Shown here: positions 23,461-35,435 of the stretch, one piece after another
Numbering within the stretch: position 1 is the first letter of the stretch
How the letters are laid out: each line of letters starts with the position of its first letter
NCBI GenBank assembly: GCA_024516155.1
Contig: JAJJXM010000018.1
Span: 186,001 to 250,000, forward strand
DNA: 64,000 nucleotides
Source of the DNA: Pyronema omphalodes
Lineage: Eukaryota > Ascomycota > Pezizomycetes > Pezizales > Pyronemataceae
Reading direction: 5' to 3'
Notes under the pieces: generated by a model
Told to the model about the DNA's origin: nothing
What the model saw: the letters and a program-made list of their open reading frames with translations, nothing else
Databases searched by the model: none
Position numbers and translations under genes: made by a program

Positions 23461-23521
23461 TATGAGGATATGAGGATATGAGATATGATCTGAGGATATG
23501 AGGATATGAGGATATGAGGAA
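23461..23521. repeat. (ATGAGGAT)n minisatellite
   Basis: Third 8-bp array, immediately after the CGGCTCTG array; followed to about 23600 by (GAGAGTAAGAGATC) repeats. Confidence 0.85.
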
Positions 23522-24268
23522 GGGGATAAGTGAAAGATGATAAGAGCAAGAGGATATGAGAGTAAGAGATCGAGAGAGTAAGAGATCGAGAGAGTAAGTA
23601 ACCCAAAAACCCCGCAAAGCCCCCAAAACCCCGAAAAAAACAAAAAATCAAGAAGAAGATAGCAAATGGCAAATGGCGGATGGTAAATGGCAGATGGTAA
23701 ATAGATCATCAATTATCAATTATCAATTATCAATTATCAATATAATTATCAAAAACTAATTTGGCCATCCCCAATCCCCAATCCCCAAAAGCATCAAATC
23801 CTGAAAGCTCCAACGTAATCCACGCAATCCACACGCAAGCAAATCCACAGCCAGCACAGTCATCAGTCATCAATCAATAGCCAGCACAAGCAGCCAGCAC
23901 AGTCATCAGTCATCAGTCAACAGCCAGCACAAGCAACAAGCAGCACAACAAAACCACGCCATCAACTGACAATCCACAAGCAGCAACACAACAAGCAACA
24001 CAGCAACAAGCAGAAAGTAAATATCACAACAACGAATTATATTACGATCTTTTTCCCGCACAATTCAAAAAAAAAACAAAAAGAAGAAAAAAAGAAAGGA
24101 GACAATCAACCTTAAATGAGATGAAACAGTTTTTCCCAACTTTCTGCCTTTCTACCTTTCGGACTTTCAAACTTTCTGACATAGAATGCTTCAATAACCA
24201 ATAAACAATCAAAAAAACAAAACGGAAGAACACCAGATATGATAGATGAGTTTATGGAGTTTAGGACT

Positions 24269-24306
24269 ACCATTGGACACCATTGGACACCATTGGACAC
24301 CATTGG
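24269..24306. repeat. 10-bp repeat (CACCATTGGA)n
   Basis: Four copies; a related ACCATTGG-type motif recurs at 24330-24340. Confidence 0.8.
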
Positions 24307-24433
24307 AGAACATGAAATAACTATTGAGTAACCATTGGTAACCTATCGGCAACCTTTCAGTAAACCTTAAACAAAGGAAAAGTTCCAGCCTTGAACGGAG
24401 AGAGGGGGGGTTATAAAAGACAAAGGAAACTAA

Positions 24434-25618
24434 TTATACAGCACGATCAGGAGTTTCACCCTCCGCAACAACCGCAACACCTAATCCTCTATCCGGACTC
24501 GCCAGGACCAACTGTTCCGTTTTTCTTGCACGGAAATAATCACTTAATGCTCTGATCAAGATGAACCAACCGACTACCATCAATGCATAGCTCAACCATT
24601 CACTTCTTCCGATATTTTCTTCTGATCCTGCTGCTGCTGATGCGTCGCCGGCGTTTTGGAAGTTATAGGAATTGGGATCTTGGGGTGTGGTTTCTGTTGG
24701 TGGTGCTCCGGCAACTGCTCCTTCTTCTCCGTCTGCTCGTCCTCGCATCATAAATCCAAATTGAACAAGTGTAATACCGAGACCTGCCCGGGAACCGTTT
24801 TTGGCTGCATGAGTAGTGTGAAGTAGATATGTAAGGAGGAATCCGACGAGTTGGAATGACATAGAAACTATACGAAGGTTAGCGAAATTGCTTAAGCGAG
24901 GAGAAAAAAGGTTCAACAGTGTACATACTCAGCGCATTCCAGAAGAAAGCAAAAAATGATCCAACAGGTAAGCCATCAATAAAGACCTCATCGGAAGCCA
25001 TACCAGGAGCTAGAATAGTCGTTTCCCAATACGGTGGGGTAGCGTCGGCAGCGGCTTGTTCATAGCTCTATTTTTAAACATCAGTACAGCTCACGAGTCG
25101 AACCTTATTGGTTAGCACATACGGGTGGGTGCTCTTCAAGCTTCTCGCCGACCGACGGCTTTGCGCTCAGGTTTCCAAATACACCATCGGTTTGTCCAGC
25201 ACCCATTATCGGGCCGGATGGCGCCACAGTGTTGTAGGCTTGGGGAGCACGTGCGTAGCTACTGGGTTGTTGTGCGGAGGAGGAAACTAAAGGTTCTGAT
25301 TCGAAGTTGGCGTTACTTGTGCCGCGGCGGTGATTACGCATGTCGCCATCTTCGTCGTCGCTGTGGCTGTCAAAAGCGTCGTCAAGTTCGTTTTCGCCAG
25401 GAGTCGGTGAGGTAGGACGAGACCGGAAAGACGGCGGTGGAGAGCTCGGAATAGGTTGCGGCGCGCTCGTTGCATTATTTGAGGATCCTGAGACTATGTT
25501 TCCGTGAACATCGAGGTCCTCGTCTTCGTCGTGGTCGATCTTTTTGTTAACAGCTCGTCAGCTCGGCCCTCGCGCGACACCGACCGACCAAACTCACCCT
25601 TTCATATCTATGGCTCAT
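24434..25618 (-). CDS. BSD2: Bsd2/Ndfip-family adaptor for Rsp5 ubiquitin ligase
   Basis: Multi-span membrane adaptor that recruits the Nedd4-type ligase Rsp5 to transporters in the Golgi/endosome pathway; yeast Bsd2 controls metal transporters. Exon 1 is seven codons (MSHRYER, ATG at 25618) followed by intron GTGAGT...ACAAAAAG. The N-terminal ~150 residues are acidic and Ser/Pro-rich (DEDEDLDVHGN, PSSPPPSFRSRPTSPTPG). A PY motif, HPPSYEQ, and a second PPYW sit just before the family core YWETTILAPG ... DGLPVGSFFAFFWN. Three hydrophobic spans follow: FFAFFWN onward, MSFQLVGFLLTYLLHT, and WLSYALMVVGWFILIRALSDYF. The loop between spans 2 and 3 is Ala/Gly/Glu-rich. Stop TAA 24436-24434. About 370 residues. 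It could equally be named for Ndfip1/2; family membership is firm. Confidence 0.9.
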
Positions 25619-28024
25619 ACCGAGCGGTTGGTGGCGGACTGTTATGATTATTCGAAGAAAGGGAAGTAAACAGTGTCAGGGAGCGCTTTGTCGAGAGTTT
25701 AGTACTGAGGTAACGAATGCGGCCGTTCTAGAAACAGGAGAGGAGCGTGGGTCGTGCAGTAAGAAATGTATGACAGTCGAGACCTCGAGAGGGGCGAAAG
25801 AGGAGCAGCAGCTGGGGAGACGTACTTGGTGTAGTGTGGCGTTTGCTCCAAGGTTGCCGGGATAGCGACTACGCTTATTTCGGATAGGGTTACTGCGCCA
25901 CACATCATTAGTCAGGAACATAGGGCAACGACATTCGACACTGACAACTGACGATAATGCGAGTAACAAACACAACGGCGAATTATTTTTTTGATTTTCG
26001 ATCGATAGATTGGATGGGTATTATGTTCTCGATTAATTGTACTGAACGAGATTTTTAATATTGTTCGTGTTTGGAATCAGGACGAGTGGGGTAACAGACA
26101 AGGACTTCAAACTTGTGGTGGCATTTCGTCATTTACAGAATGTTTGACCCGCATGTTTCTGGCAAAAAGAAACACAGCCGATAGGTGTCTTAGGTGTTCC
26201 GGAAATCATGTGTTTTCCCAGGATATGCGGTATTCACATACAGCACGATCGAGTGCTATCTTTGCACTGAGGCGGCGTGTAAATACAGGCATCCATTGGG
26301 TGGACTATCCCCAACAAGGGCTTCATCGATCATATTCTTACATTCTGGATGCATGGCTGACTTGAATTTGATATTAACGGTTGGTCCGGCAGCAATAGAT
26401 GGTCTATATAGGAATGCAGTGGCTTCTAACGGCGAACCATACCGGCAGTATTGGGACAGCTCGAGTATCAAGCATGCTTAACCGTCTATCTCGCGCGGAG
26501 CAGTACCGAGTTTCGGTTTCAGCCACTCTTCGGTTGAGCTTCAGTTAGATGGAACGGAGAGAGGCTCTTTTCTTTTGGCGGCCAAGGGAGGAGGGTCTTT
26601 GAATCGTCACTCGAGTCATCGACATGCCTTGATATTTTCTAGTCTAAAATGAGGTAATGTTTGTTAGGGATTTTTGGAGCCGGACTGATCGGGGATTGTT
26701 CGACATTTTCGAGCCTCGGCAGAATAGTGTGCTACTTGTGCATCCGCTGTCTGAATGCAATGGTGCATCACCAGACAGAAGCATAGTGTCAGTTGGAATA
26801 TGTATGGAATGCATTGATGATTATTACAAAAGTACTGATTCATAGAAACACACATCATCAATATTTATGCAGTCGGCGGATGCGGACCTGACAAGTATGG
26901 CCTGTGCTAGCATTATTCCCAGATGGATTTCCAGCAATTAGATTTCAATAATAATCCCCGTAGCTTCTTGCTGTGCCTTCCCTACCTACCTCACACACCA
27001 GGGCTCCCAGGACCCTCCAGGGCCTAACACAACACGCAAATACTCCCAATGCCATTCCCGGCCGCCTAACTTTGTCGTGCTGCTTTGCTTGCTTGCTGTG
27101 CACAATAATAAATAATACACCGCATTTTCCATACTTGCTCGCCTTTGCCCCCCCCCCCCCCCCCCGGCCAGCCAGAGAGATAGACAGCCAGACACTGGTG
27201 TGCCCAAAGTGGCCCATAAACCGTTCATCCCCCCGTACGCCGAAATCGTGTTCCTCATTGCACCTGCTGTTGCTTTGGACTGTTGCTTTCCTGTCTGTCA
27301 GTCAGTCAGTCAGTCTGTCTGTCCGTCTGTCTGTCTCTCTGTCGAGTCGACTCGAGCTCTTCTTTCTGCTTTAAGACTGTGCCCTGCCTCGTTCCGTCTT
27401 TTGAAATCCTTTGGAACCTTTGATCTTCTTCCGAATCCTCTTGTTCTCTTCTTTTTTTACCAACTACTCTTCTGCTCTTCCTTTACTCTTCTGCTCTTCC
27501 GCTCTTCTACTCTTCTACTCTTCTTCCTCTTCTCTTCCTCTTCTTACTACTACCACTCTTCTTCCTCTTCTCTTGCCCTACCTCTACTCTTCTCTCTCCC
27601 TCCCTTCTCATACTCCCTCTGTCTCTTCCCTTGCCGCCTAACCTCAACTGCCCTGCTGTTTTCACCCTTTGTCTCCGATCTTGTCTAGAAGATCCTCTTT
27701 CACGCTCTCCACATCATCATCATCACCATCACCATCACCATCATCGTCACAACCACCCACACCCGCGCCCAAAACTGATTCTTCAGTTTTGCGAACCCGC
27801 AACAACCACCAACCCCATTTGCCCCCTTCTTCCCTTTCCCCTTCCCCTTCCCGATCCCCCGAATTTTGCACAAGCAGAATCAAACTCCGTTGTTTTTTCG
27901 CGTTGCTGTCCGGCGTAGCTTGTGTTTTCAGCCAACCACATCTCACTAGCACACTGCTTGTGACGGCAGTTTTGGTGCTTAGCACCCTTCCATCCTTTTC
28001 CCTGACGAAGTTGTTGAAGTCGTG
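25619..28024. other. 2.4-kb gap between the divergent BSD2 and HPC2 genes
   Basis: No supported gene in 25619-26950; frames are short and without recognisable content. From about 26960 the plus strand becomes strongly pyrimidine-rich (CTTCTACTCTTCTACTC near 27480-27620, C run near 27149-27165, CAGTCAGTCAGTCTGTCTGTC near 27297-27340, CATCATCACCATC near 27710-27745). It looks like a long leader of HPC2. Confidence 0.55.
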
Positions 28025-29632
28025 ATGTCTTCGTCGTTTGGGAGTCCTTCCGCGATGCATGGTGTTCACAACCCAAATGCCGCATCCCCAACAACCCCTG
28101 CCGCCCATGTTGTTGGTACAGCAGCCAGTCCGAACCACCCAACTTTGACGCGCAACGAGGTTGGCGATGGAAGTAGCAGCCACACTTCTCCCGGAGCGAC
28201 GTTTCATCGTCACCAGAATTTTGTAAATGGTGTTGACCCTTCTTTTTCCTCCCCTTTTGTCTCCACAACCCACAACCCACCACCCCCCCCCCCCCCCCCC
28301 CTCCTCCCCCCACCACCACCACAACCACCACCACCACCCCTAGGTATTAGTCACCCAAATACTAACAAGGCAATTTTGCAATAACCCGCAGAACCTTCAA
28401 CACAACATGCCCATCCGCACTTTCATCAACAACACTACCCTCAACAGCAGCAGTCGCAGCCGTCTGCCAGACAACATCCCGAAGTAGTTGAAATCCACGA
28501 CTCTGACTCCGACACAAACAGTCAACCAAATGAAAAAAATTACGTTCAACGTCTTCAGCCTCCATTTGATCCGATCCCTCGATCATCCGGTCCTTCCAAC
28601 GGAAGCTCAGTTACATCGAAGCCTACGACACATCGTGCTTCCGCTACACCATCGATTGCATCGTTAATCAATGATGATGGGCCTCCTGTCAAAAAAGCGA
28701 AATCCACCAACCCATCTCCTACCTCTGGAGTTTTCCTCGACGTGAACGCACCGGCACCGGCACCGGCACAAGCACCAGCACCAGCAGCTGCACCGAAGAA
28801 GACCGAAAAAGGAAAGAAGCTTGAAGCACCTGAAGGATCCCCGAAATCAAAATCGGCAACCGTCTCAACAGCTCCCTCACCAAAACCCGCTCGTCAGTCT
28901 GCACCTACCAGTACAGGTGGAGGATTATTAGGTGGTGTATTCACCGGAGGAAGTGGTACCAATAGCGACGACTTTGTCATGCCCAACATCTACATTGAAG
29001 TTCCATTACACGGGCAGCAGAACCAATACATCAATTTCGCCAAGCTCGCCCAGGAAAAATATGGATGGGCAGCATTAAACCCTCGTGCGGCAAAACAAAA
29101 TATGGCAGTGGATTCCGGAGATGAAATGATGGTTGACGGATCCGAATCCGAGTCTAATGTGGAACCTGCGGGTGCAGGCGAGTCAACTGGTGGCGCGGAT
29201 CCCAAAAAGGCTAGGAGTAAAAGAAAGTATCAGGATGTTTACGATAAGGACGACCCGTTCATTGATGACTCTGAAATGCTTTGGGAACAACAAGCTGCCG
29301 CTTCGAAGGACGGGTTCTTCGTATACAGTGGACCACTAATTCCTGAGGGTGAAAAGGCTCAGATTGAGAGGTATGCCCTCATTTATATTTAGAAAATTGT
29401 TTCTATGAATAGGTTGCTAACATATATTCACAGAGCCGATGGAACTATCCGCAGAGGTCGTGGTCGTGGACGCGGTTCTCGTGGTGGTGCAACCACAACT
29501 CGTGGCGCCGGAACTACAGCCCGTAAACCTCGAATCACCAAGAAGGAAAAAGAAAAGCTCGAACGGGAAAAGGAAGAGCGAGAGAAATTCGCTCTTATGG
29601 CCGTTCAACAAGCCAAAGCAATGCCTCGTTAA
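28025..29632 (+). CDS. HPC2: HIR histone-chaperone complex subunit Hpc2 (ubinuclein-type HRD domain)
   Basis: Subunit of the HIR complex, which deposits H3-H4 independently of replication and represses histone genes. The decisive segment is YDKDDPFIDDSEMLWEQQ followed by ASKDGFFVYSGPLIPEGE, the Hpc2-related (HRD) domain of Hpc2 and ubinuclein. Upstream is a long disordered region: Gln/His-rich, then EVVEIHDSDSD (SUMO-interaction-like acidic patch), an Ala-Pro run and Lys-rich patches. A second folded-looking segment is FVMPNIYIEVPLHGQQNQYINFAKLAQEKYGW. The C-terminus has RGRGRGRGSRGG and a Lys/Glu helix. ATG is at 28025. Intron 1 28230-28391 carries a C homopolymer; intron 2 29371-29433. Stop TAA 29630-29632. 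About 460 residues, with the HRD near the C-terminus. Confidence 0.9.
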
Positions 29633-30647
29633 TATGATGTTCCTATTCCTAGAGGGGATATGCGGCCATGTTTACTCATGAGATACCCTTTTCCTGAACC
29701 TTTACGGCATGGATTATATGAATCATTAGGCCTCTCTTTTTTTGTTATCTTGTAATGTACTTTTAGAACTTGGCGAAGCCTGGCAAGGCCTGGCAAAGCC
29801 CGGCATGGTGAAGCCTGGCAAGGGTCTCACAAGACCTACAAAGCCCGCTAAACCTGCTAAAGTCAAGTTTCCAATATTCCAATTTTTTTTTTCTTATACC
29901 ACCACCTCTCTGTACCACGGCGTTGCGAGTTTATCGTTTTGTTTTGTTTGTTTTTGTTGTTACTATTACCATTGTCATTGTCTTCTTCATGTTTTTAGTT
30001 TTTTTTCTTTTTTTACTTGTTTCTTAGTGTTTTTTACTTGTGCTGTGTATTTGGGTTTTCCTTTTTCTTTTTTTTTTTCTCTTTTTTGTGGTTTTAGTGC
30101 TTCTTGTTGTTTTAGTCATGCTTGGATTGGATGGGGGGTATGAGTGCTGTGCCCTGCCTTGCCCTGCCCGGCTGTGTCGAGATTGCTTGGGAAGAAATAC
30201 ACAAGGGCACGGGGGGCGGAGAATAGCATGTTGTTATTGTTGTTTAAAGTTTCATAGTCTGAAATTGGATATCCAAGAAGTCAAGAAGTAAAGGAAAGGA
30301 GTTTTCGTAAAGATGATTCGGTGTTGCTATAGGAGGAGTAGGAGGAGTAGGAGGAGTAGGAATATCAATGGAAAGGATGAGATGGAAAGGATGGATGGAA
30401 TGGATGGATGGAATGGTTAATAGCAATGCGGATAGGAAATTTTATGGGAAATAAGAAATAAAATAAGTTACAAGAAGCAAGAATTAAGTTTGAGTTACAA
30501 GTGAAGATTCAAGATTACAGATTACAGATTACAGATTACAGACTCAGTCCGATATTCATTTAGATTTTATGGCGGTGTTACTGTAGGCTTTGGGGGATGT
30601 TTCTTTGCTTTTGCTTACATGGAAATACACATATACTGTATCTTTCG

Positions 30648-30960
30648 ACTCTCCACTCTTTCTTTTTTGACTCTCTCTCTTTCTTGACTCTCTCTCTTTC
30701 TTGACTCTCTCTTTTTCTTGACTCTATCTCTTTCGACTCTCTCTCTTTTTTGACTCTCTCTCTTTTTTGACTCCTCTCTCCTTTTTGACTCCTCTCTCCT
30801 TTTTGACTCCTCTCTCTTTCTTGACTCTCTCTCTTTCTTGACTATCTCTCTTTCTTGACTCTCTCTCTCTCTTCCAACTCCCCCAACTCTCTCACAACTC
30901 CCTCTCGTCCAACTCCCTCTCTTTTTTGACTCCCTCTCCCAACTTCCTCTCTTCCAACTC
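30648..30960. repeat. Pyrimidine minisatellite (TTGACTCTCTCTCTTTC)n
   Basis: About fifteen 17-bp units, grading into CCAACTCCCTCTC units at the right end. Confidence 0.88.
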
Positions 30961-31195
30961 CGCCTCTCTCGCTCTTTCTCCTATACTACGGGATTCCATT
31001 ACATTACATTACATTAGATCAGATTAAGTGCCCAACCTACTTAACCCATTACACCACAAGAGAGAACATAATCTATTCCAGCGGCCAGCCTGCAGCCAAT
31101 CCATTTCGTTACCACAGGTCCACCACAACACCAACTTCTAGTCCATAACCCCATCTGTTAATAAACTAGTTATATATATAGATGACAGGTTTCGA

Positions 31196-31216
31196 ATATA
31201 TATATATATATATATA
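31196..31216. repeat. (TA)n microsatellite
   Basis: Ten TA dinucleotides, within a region repeating ATGACAGRTTTCRA-TATATA. Confidence 0.85.
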
Positions 31217-31776
31217 TGACAGATTTCAACTATATATATACGATATGATGAGATCTTAAGAATACCTAAAAGAATACACAAAGAATACCCAAAGAATACC
31301 TAAAAGAATACCTAAAAGAATACCCCCCCCCCCCAAAAAAAAAAAAAAAATAAAAAAAAAAATAAAAAAAAAAAAAAAACACATCACGCCTATGATTCCA
31401 GCAGATGAAACAACATTTGTATCACGTGGTGCATGTGGTGTAGTTAATGGTATCCTGTAAGGCTGTAACAGCATCATAGCATCATAGCAATATCCTGCCA
31501 TATTTCCTCTACCATATTTCCTCTACCATATTTCCTCTTCCTGAACCTCGTGCGGCAAATAGGGCAAATAGAAAATAGTCAAATATCTTTCCCGATTGAT
31601 TAGACGATTAGACGATTACAGAATTTTGTAGACTCAGAGTCATTTCACCTCTAAAATATATCATATATCATATATCATATCATGGCCTTGTAACTTCTGG
31701 GATTTTTTTTTTCTTTTCTTGATTGGCTACTGCTGTATTGAGAAGGTTGCTATAGCTGTGTAATTACCGGTTTTTT

Positions 31777-31900
31777 TGATTTGGATTTGGATTTGGATTG
31801 GATTTGGATGGGATTGGATTTGGATGGGATTTGGATGGGATTTGGATGGGATGGGATTTGGATTGGATTGGATTGGATTGGATTTGGATTTGGATTTGGA
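31777..31900. repeat. (GGATTT)n / (GGATGGGATTT)n repeat
   Basis: Hexamers GGATTT interspersed with GGATGGGATTT and GGATT units for about 125 bp. Confidence 0.85.
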
Positions 31901-32119
31901 TTGTTTAGCATGGAATAAAGCAGTCATATCATATCATATCATATCGCATTCAGCTTCGTCTTGTGGAATTAAAGTTGGAGTTGGTGTGAAGGGGAAATAG
32001 TGTAGGATAGAGTAGGATAGAGTACTGGGGTATAGTGTGTGCTGTTGGTAGGTTGTATTATGGCTTGTTTAGTTGGGTTATGTTTGGATTGGTTGTTTTT
32101 GATTATATCTGAGTTGGTC

Positions 32120-32360
32120 ATGTCTGGGTATATCTGGTTATATCTAGTTATATCTTGTCTTGTTATATCTAGTTATATCTAGTTATATCTAGTTATATCT
32201 AGTTATATCTGAGTTGGTTATGTTTGATATATCTGGTTATGTTTGATTATATCTTGTTTGATTATATCTAGTCATATCTGGTCTGGTTATGTTTCATATA
32301 TCTTGTCCTGGTTATATCTAGTCATATCTGTCCTGGTTAAATCTGGTTATACATATGTGG
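32120..32360. repeat. AT-rich (GTTATATCTA)n minisatellite
   Basis: Ten-base units, best conserved at 32155-32215, decaying on both sides to GGTTATGTTTGATATATCTG variants. A C homopolymer follows near 32427-32445. Confidence 0.85.
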
Positions 32361-33240
32361 TTATATATATCTAGATCAATTACATCTACCCCCAAATCCT
32401 TCCAACATATCCGACCCAATCCCCCGCCCCCCCCCCCCCCCCCCCTTATCCTTCCTTCTTTATAGCATTATCTCCAAGAGTTTGTATATTGATATCAATA
32501 CATATTCGGAATCCGGAATCAGGAATTAATCATAATCATAATCATAATCATAGTCATAGTCAAAAGTCAAAAGTCGAATATCGAATATCGAATATCGAAT
32601 ACTGAACTAGATTTTAATTCCTATAATTACATATATCAATATGATTGCTTCCACTTAGACAAGGCAAGGCAGGGCAAGGCAAGGGGAAGGATATGGTGAT
32701 AAAGGTAGGAGTTATGGTAGCAATTTCAATATGGCGGTTTACAGTTCACAGCAGTCGAGGGAAGTATATATTTATGAGTAATTTAGAGGAAGTTAAGATT
32801 GTCTTGGAATGGAACATATCATAATGTTTCTACTAGCTATTACTCATTTCTAATGATAATAGCATTCTTAAATTCCTTAAAAGAAAAGAAAAAAAACAGG
32901 AGCAAAGAAAAGCTTTGCTTTACTCAAATCTTGATTCTGCTCCCAACAATTTTCGTACTTTCACAGAAACCTCAAGAGTCAGGCAGGTAAGAAAAGCCGT
33001 TGTAACAAAGAACAAACGCCAGAATCCCATTTCATGACAGTAATAACGGCAAAAAAACAAAAATGTACTATACTTTTTCCCCAAATCCTTTTCCTATCCT
33101 GACTCCTAACCAATTCTTTATATCCTCCATATTCTCGTCCATTCGCCTTCTTTCTCCCCCGAGACCCAACAGGCCTCTGCCCCACTACCCCACCACCCCC
33201 ACTACCCCCACCTTTTGATGTGGCCGCTCTCTCCTCACAA

Positions 33241-33922
33241 TTAATCCACATCCATCCTCTGTTCCGTCCTCTGCTTCTTTCTCGGTACCTTAACCGCAAC
33301 CTTCTCCTCCTCCTCCTCACTGAGCATTTCCTCATCAACCTCCATTCCATCATTCTCAACCACATCCTTCTGAAGGCCACTTGGAATAGTTCTCTGAGAA
33401 GGAGGCAACAAGTGTTGATTTTCCTCGACGAGTTTTCTGTCGGCGGCCTTTTGACGCTCCTTGTTACCGGACATACGGTTACGGTAGAATACACGTTCGC
33501 GACGACGACGGATCTCTTCAACGCGTTGCATGGCGTTAAGGGTTTTGGCGACAAGGTCACGAGAGTATCGGGTAGGAATGTGGCGACGCGCGGAGAAGGT
33601 GAGGGTCGTGTCGACGACCATTTCTTTGCCCGCTGCTTTGCGGAAGGCTTTGGTCCATTTGAGTTTACGGGGGTTACCTGAACGGTTGTGTTAGCAAGAG
33701 AGTTGAGAAAGTTTGAGGTGGAAGAGAGGAAATTGAAGAAGCTCGGATTGAGTTTTTTTGATCGCTGTTAGAGAGGAGGAAGAAAAACTCACGCTTCATC
33801 TTAAAGTTCTTGTGACACTTGCTTCTACAGAAGCGAAACTCCTTTGCATCATTTCTAACAAAAGTAATACCCTTTGAAGGGTACACCGGAGCCGAACAGA
33901 AATGGCACGAGTAAATGCGCAT
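33241..33922 (-). CDS. RLP24: Ribosome biogenesis protein Rlp24 (L24e-like)
   Basis: Pre-60S factor that occupies the eL24 site and recruits and activates the AAA-ATPase Drg1 in the cytoplasm. Exon 1 encodes the zinc-ribbon [18 protein letters not shown] ... [15 protein letters not shown] with CxxC...CxxxC ligands. After the intron at about 33678-33793 come [39 protein letters not shown] and the basic-acidic C-terminus that separates Rlp24 from ribosomal L24 ([16 protein letters not shown] then [12 protein letters not shown]). Start ATG 33922, stop TAA 33243-33241. About 195-200 residues, as in yeast Rlp24. Confidence 0.95.
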
Positions 33923-34515
33923 TGTGGATTAAGAATTTAAGCGTAATATGGGGTGGGATCTGTGGTGAAAATATCCTATTTGTCGTAAGTTTCCCCGGGG
34001 TCCTGATCTGATCTCGTGTCGTAGAAAAAAATTCAGGGCGTGTCAGGTAGGTTAGTTGTCGCGGCGGAACAACAACGGGAAAGGGTCAAAAGAAAAAAAA
34101 GGAACCAGAGGAGACAGAAACAAGACCAGCAGCAGACCAGAAGCAATTTGCAAGAGGTGTGAGAGAAAGGTTAAACTTTTTAGTTTTAGTGCAAGGATTA
34201 TGCAATGCATGCAGAAGAAATCTTGGCGCTTGAGAAAAGAGAGAAAGCGACAGCAGAGTTTCATCTCAAGCCCATCCAGCGCGGGCGGCCAGCCTATCCA
34301 TCCAACGTGACATGGACTTCTGGGCTAAGCTGAAATGGGAATAGTAGATTCTTTTACGGCTCCTCAGCCTCTACGGCTACGCTCCACCCAAAAATTCCCA
34401 CTGGCCTAATCTGATTTGATCTTGTTCCCGAGAAGCGGCGGGTATCACACGCAAGATCAATCGCACCCATCCGAACGAAACCTCCAACCACACAACAAAA
34501 AACAGAAACAAAGTC
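33923..34515. promoter_or_regulatory. Shared upstream region of RLP24 and PAM18
   Basis: 593 bp between two divergent starts, so both promoters must lie here. AG-rich in 34075-34260. No TATA or named element is claimed, and no other gene is seen. Confidence 0.5.
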
Positions 34516-35141
34516 ATGAGCAACAGCGCATACTCGGAGCCTACAACACAGACACAAACTCAAGAAACTAAGGAATCTGGATTCGATATGTCGACTGCTA
34601 TTTTAATCGGAGTTGGTGTAGCTGGTGCTGGTATGTTCCTTCTTCTACTCTCCCCCGCCAAACAGCTACCCTCGGCAAGTGGGGTCACTGGCGCGCTTGA
34701 ACATGAAAGCTGATATGGGCGGAACACAGCTATTGCCGGACGCGTCGGTCTTCAGGCTTTTAAGAGATATAAGGCAGGAGGTGGTGCTTCGCTTGGAAAA
34801 CAGTTCTACAAGGGTGGTTTTGAGAGTAGGATGAACCGTAGAGAGGCGGCGTTGATCTTGCAGCTCAGGTATGAATGAGACTCTACCATCATCGAAGATT
34901 CGGATATCCGCGGCTGCTCCGTCTACCACAGAAAGCAGAGAGGAGCAGCGCTGGTTATGGATTGGAGATTGTCATTGTGAATACCGGCTGACTGGTTAAT
35001 AGTGAACGTAACTTGACCAAGAACAACATCCGAAAGCGCCACAGAGAACTGATGTTGTTGAACCACCCTGACCGTGGTGGATCCCCATACCTTGCTGGAA
35101 AGGTGAACGAGGCGAAGGAGTTTTTGGAGAAGAACAGCTAG
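34516..35141 (+). CDS. PAM18: Mitochondrial import motor J-protein Pam18/Tim14
   Basis: Inner-membrane J-protein that stimulates mtHsp70 in the TIM23 import motor (PAM). N-terminus is Thr/Gln-rich (intermembrane space side), followed by a span [19 protein letters not shown], then FKRYKAGG and the matrix J-domain with [17 protein letters not shown] and the HPD motif in [20 protein letters not shown]. Intron 1 starts GTATGT at 34632 and ends ACACAG near 34729; intron 2 runs from about 34868 to 35002. Start ATG 34516, stop TAG 35139-35141. About 133 residues, a short form typical of Pam18 and not of larger DnaJ proteins. Confidence 0.94.
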
Positions 35142-35435
35142 AAGACCATAAATATCTACAGCTTGGGGACGTATAGACGGAGGGGTTTTGGTTAGAGATG
35201 TGAAGATACCGGCGGTGGGTGTATATTATAGGCGTTAGGGATGTTTTTCTAAAAGTGGTGCTCCTTTCTCATACTCAACTCATATGTGTTGTATCATAGC
35301 TTTGCTTTCTTATATAAACCGTTTCAATTTCAACGGTTGGATTGTTTGTGGGTTTCATTAAGATTTACTGGATTATTCTTGTGATATCGTCTTTTATCTG
35401 AGATCTTCTCCAACTCTATCTCTAACCTTCCAGCT

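Larger units (their letters stand above)
21414..24433. other. 3-kb gap packed with tandem repeats
   Basis: Lies between the PIMT start and the BSD2 stop. No convincing frame; the open frames at 23085-23730 are translations of short-unit arrays. Contents include a G run (about 22097-22115), TTTACCTTAC repeats (22490-22530), and the arrays listed separately. AGCAGCACAACAAGCAAC-type repeats occupy 23860-24010. Confidence 0.65.
29633..33240. other. 3.6-kb gap, repeat mosaic
   Basis: Between the convergent HPC2 and RLP24. Starts with GGCAAGGCCTGGCAAAGCC-like repeats (29770-29860), then T-rich DNA to 30110, AGGAGGAGT units (30330-30360), GATTACA units (30515-30540) and further arrays listed below. 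The open frame at 31776-32000 is a read-through of GGATTTGG repeats. No gene seen. Confidence 0.65.

Noticed and set aside
23085..23712. Overlapping long frames on both strands
   Set aside because: Units of 8 or 9 bp keep several frames open at once; the products are pure repeats.
26144..26481. Two overlapping plus-strand frames between BSD2 and HPC2
   Set aside because: Short, mutually overlapping and without recognisable motifs; no splice-compatible neighbours found.
34625..34834. Separate ORF overlapping PAM18
   Set aside because: It reads through PAM18 intron 1 in the wrong frame; the spliced frame gives the full J-protein.
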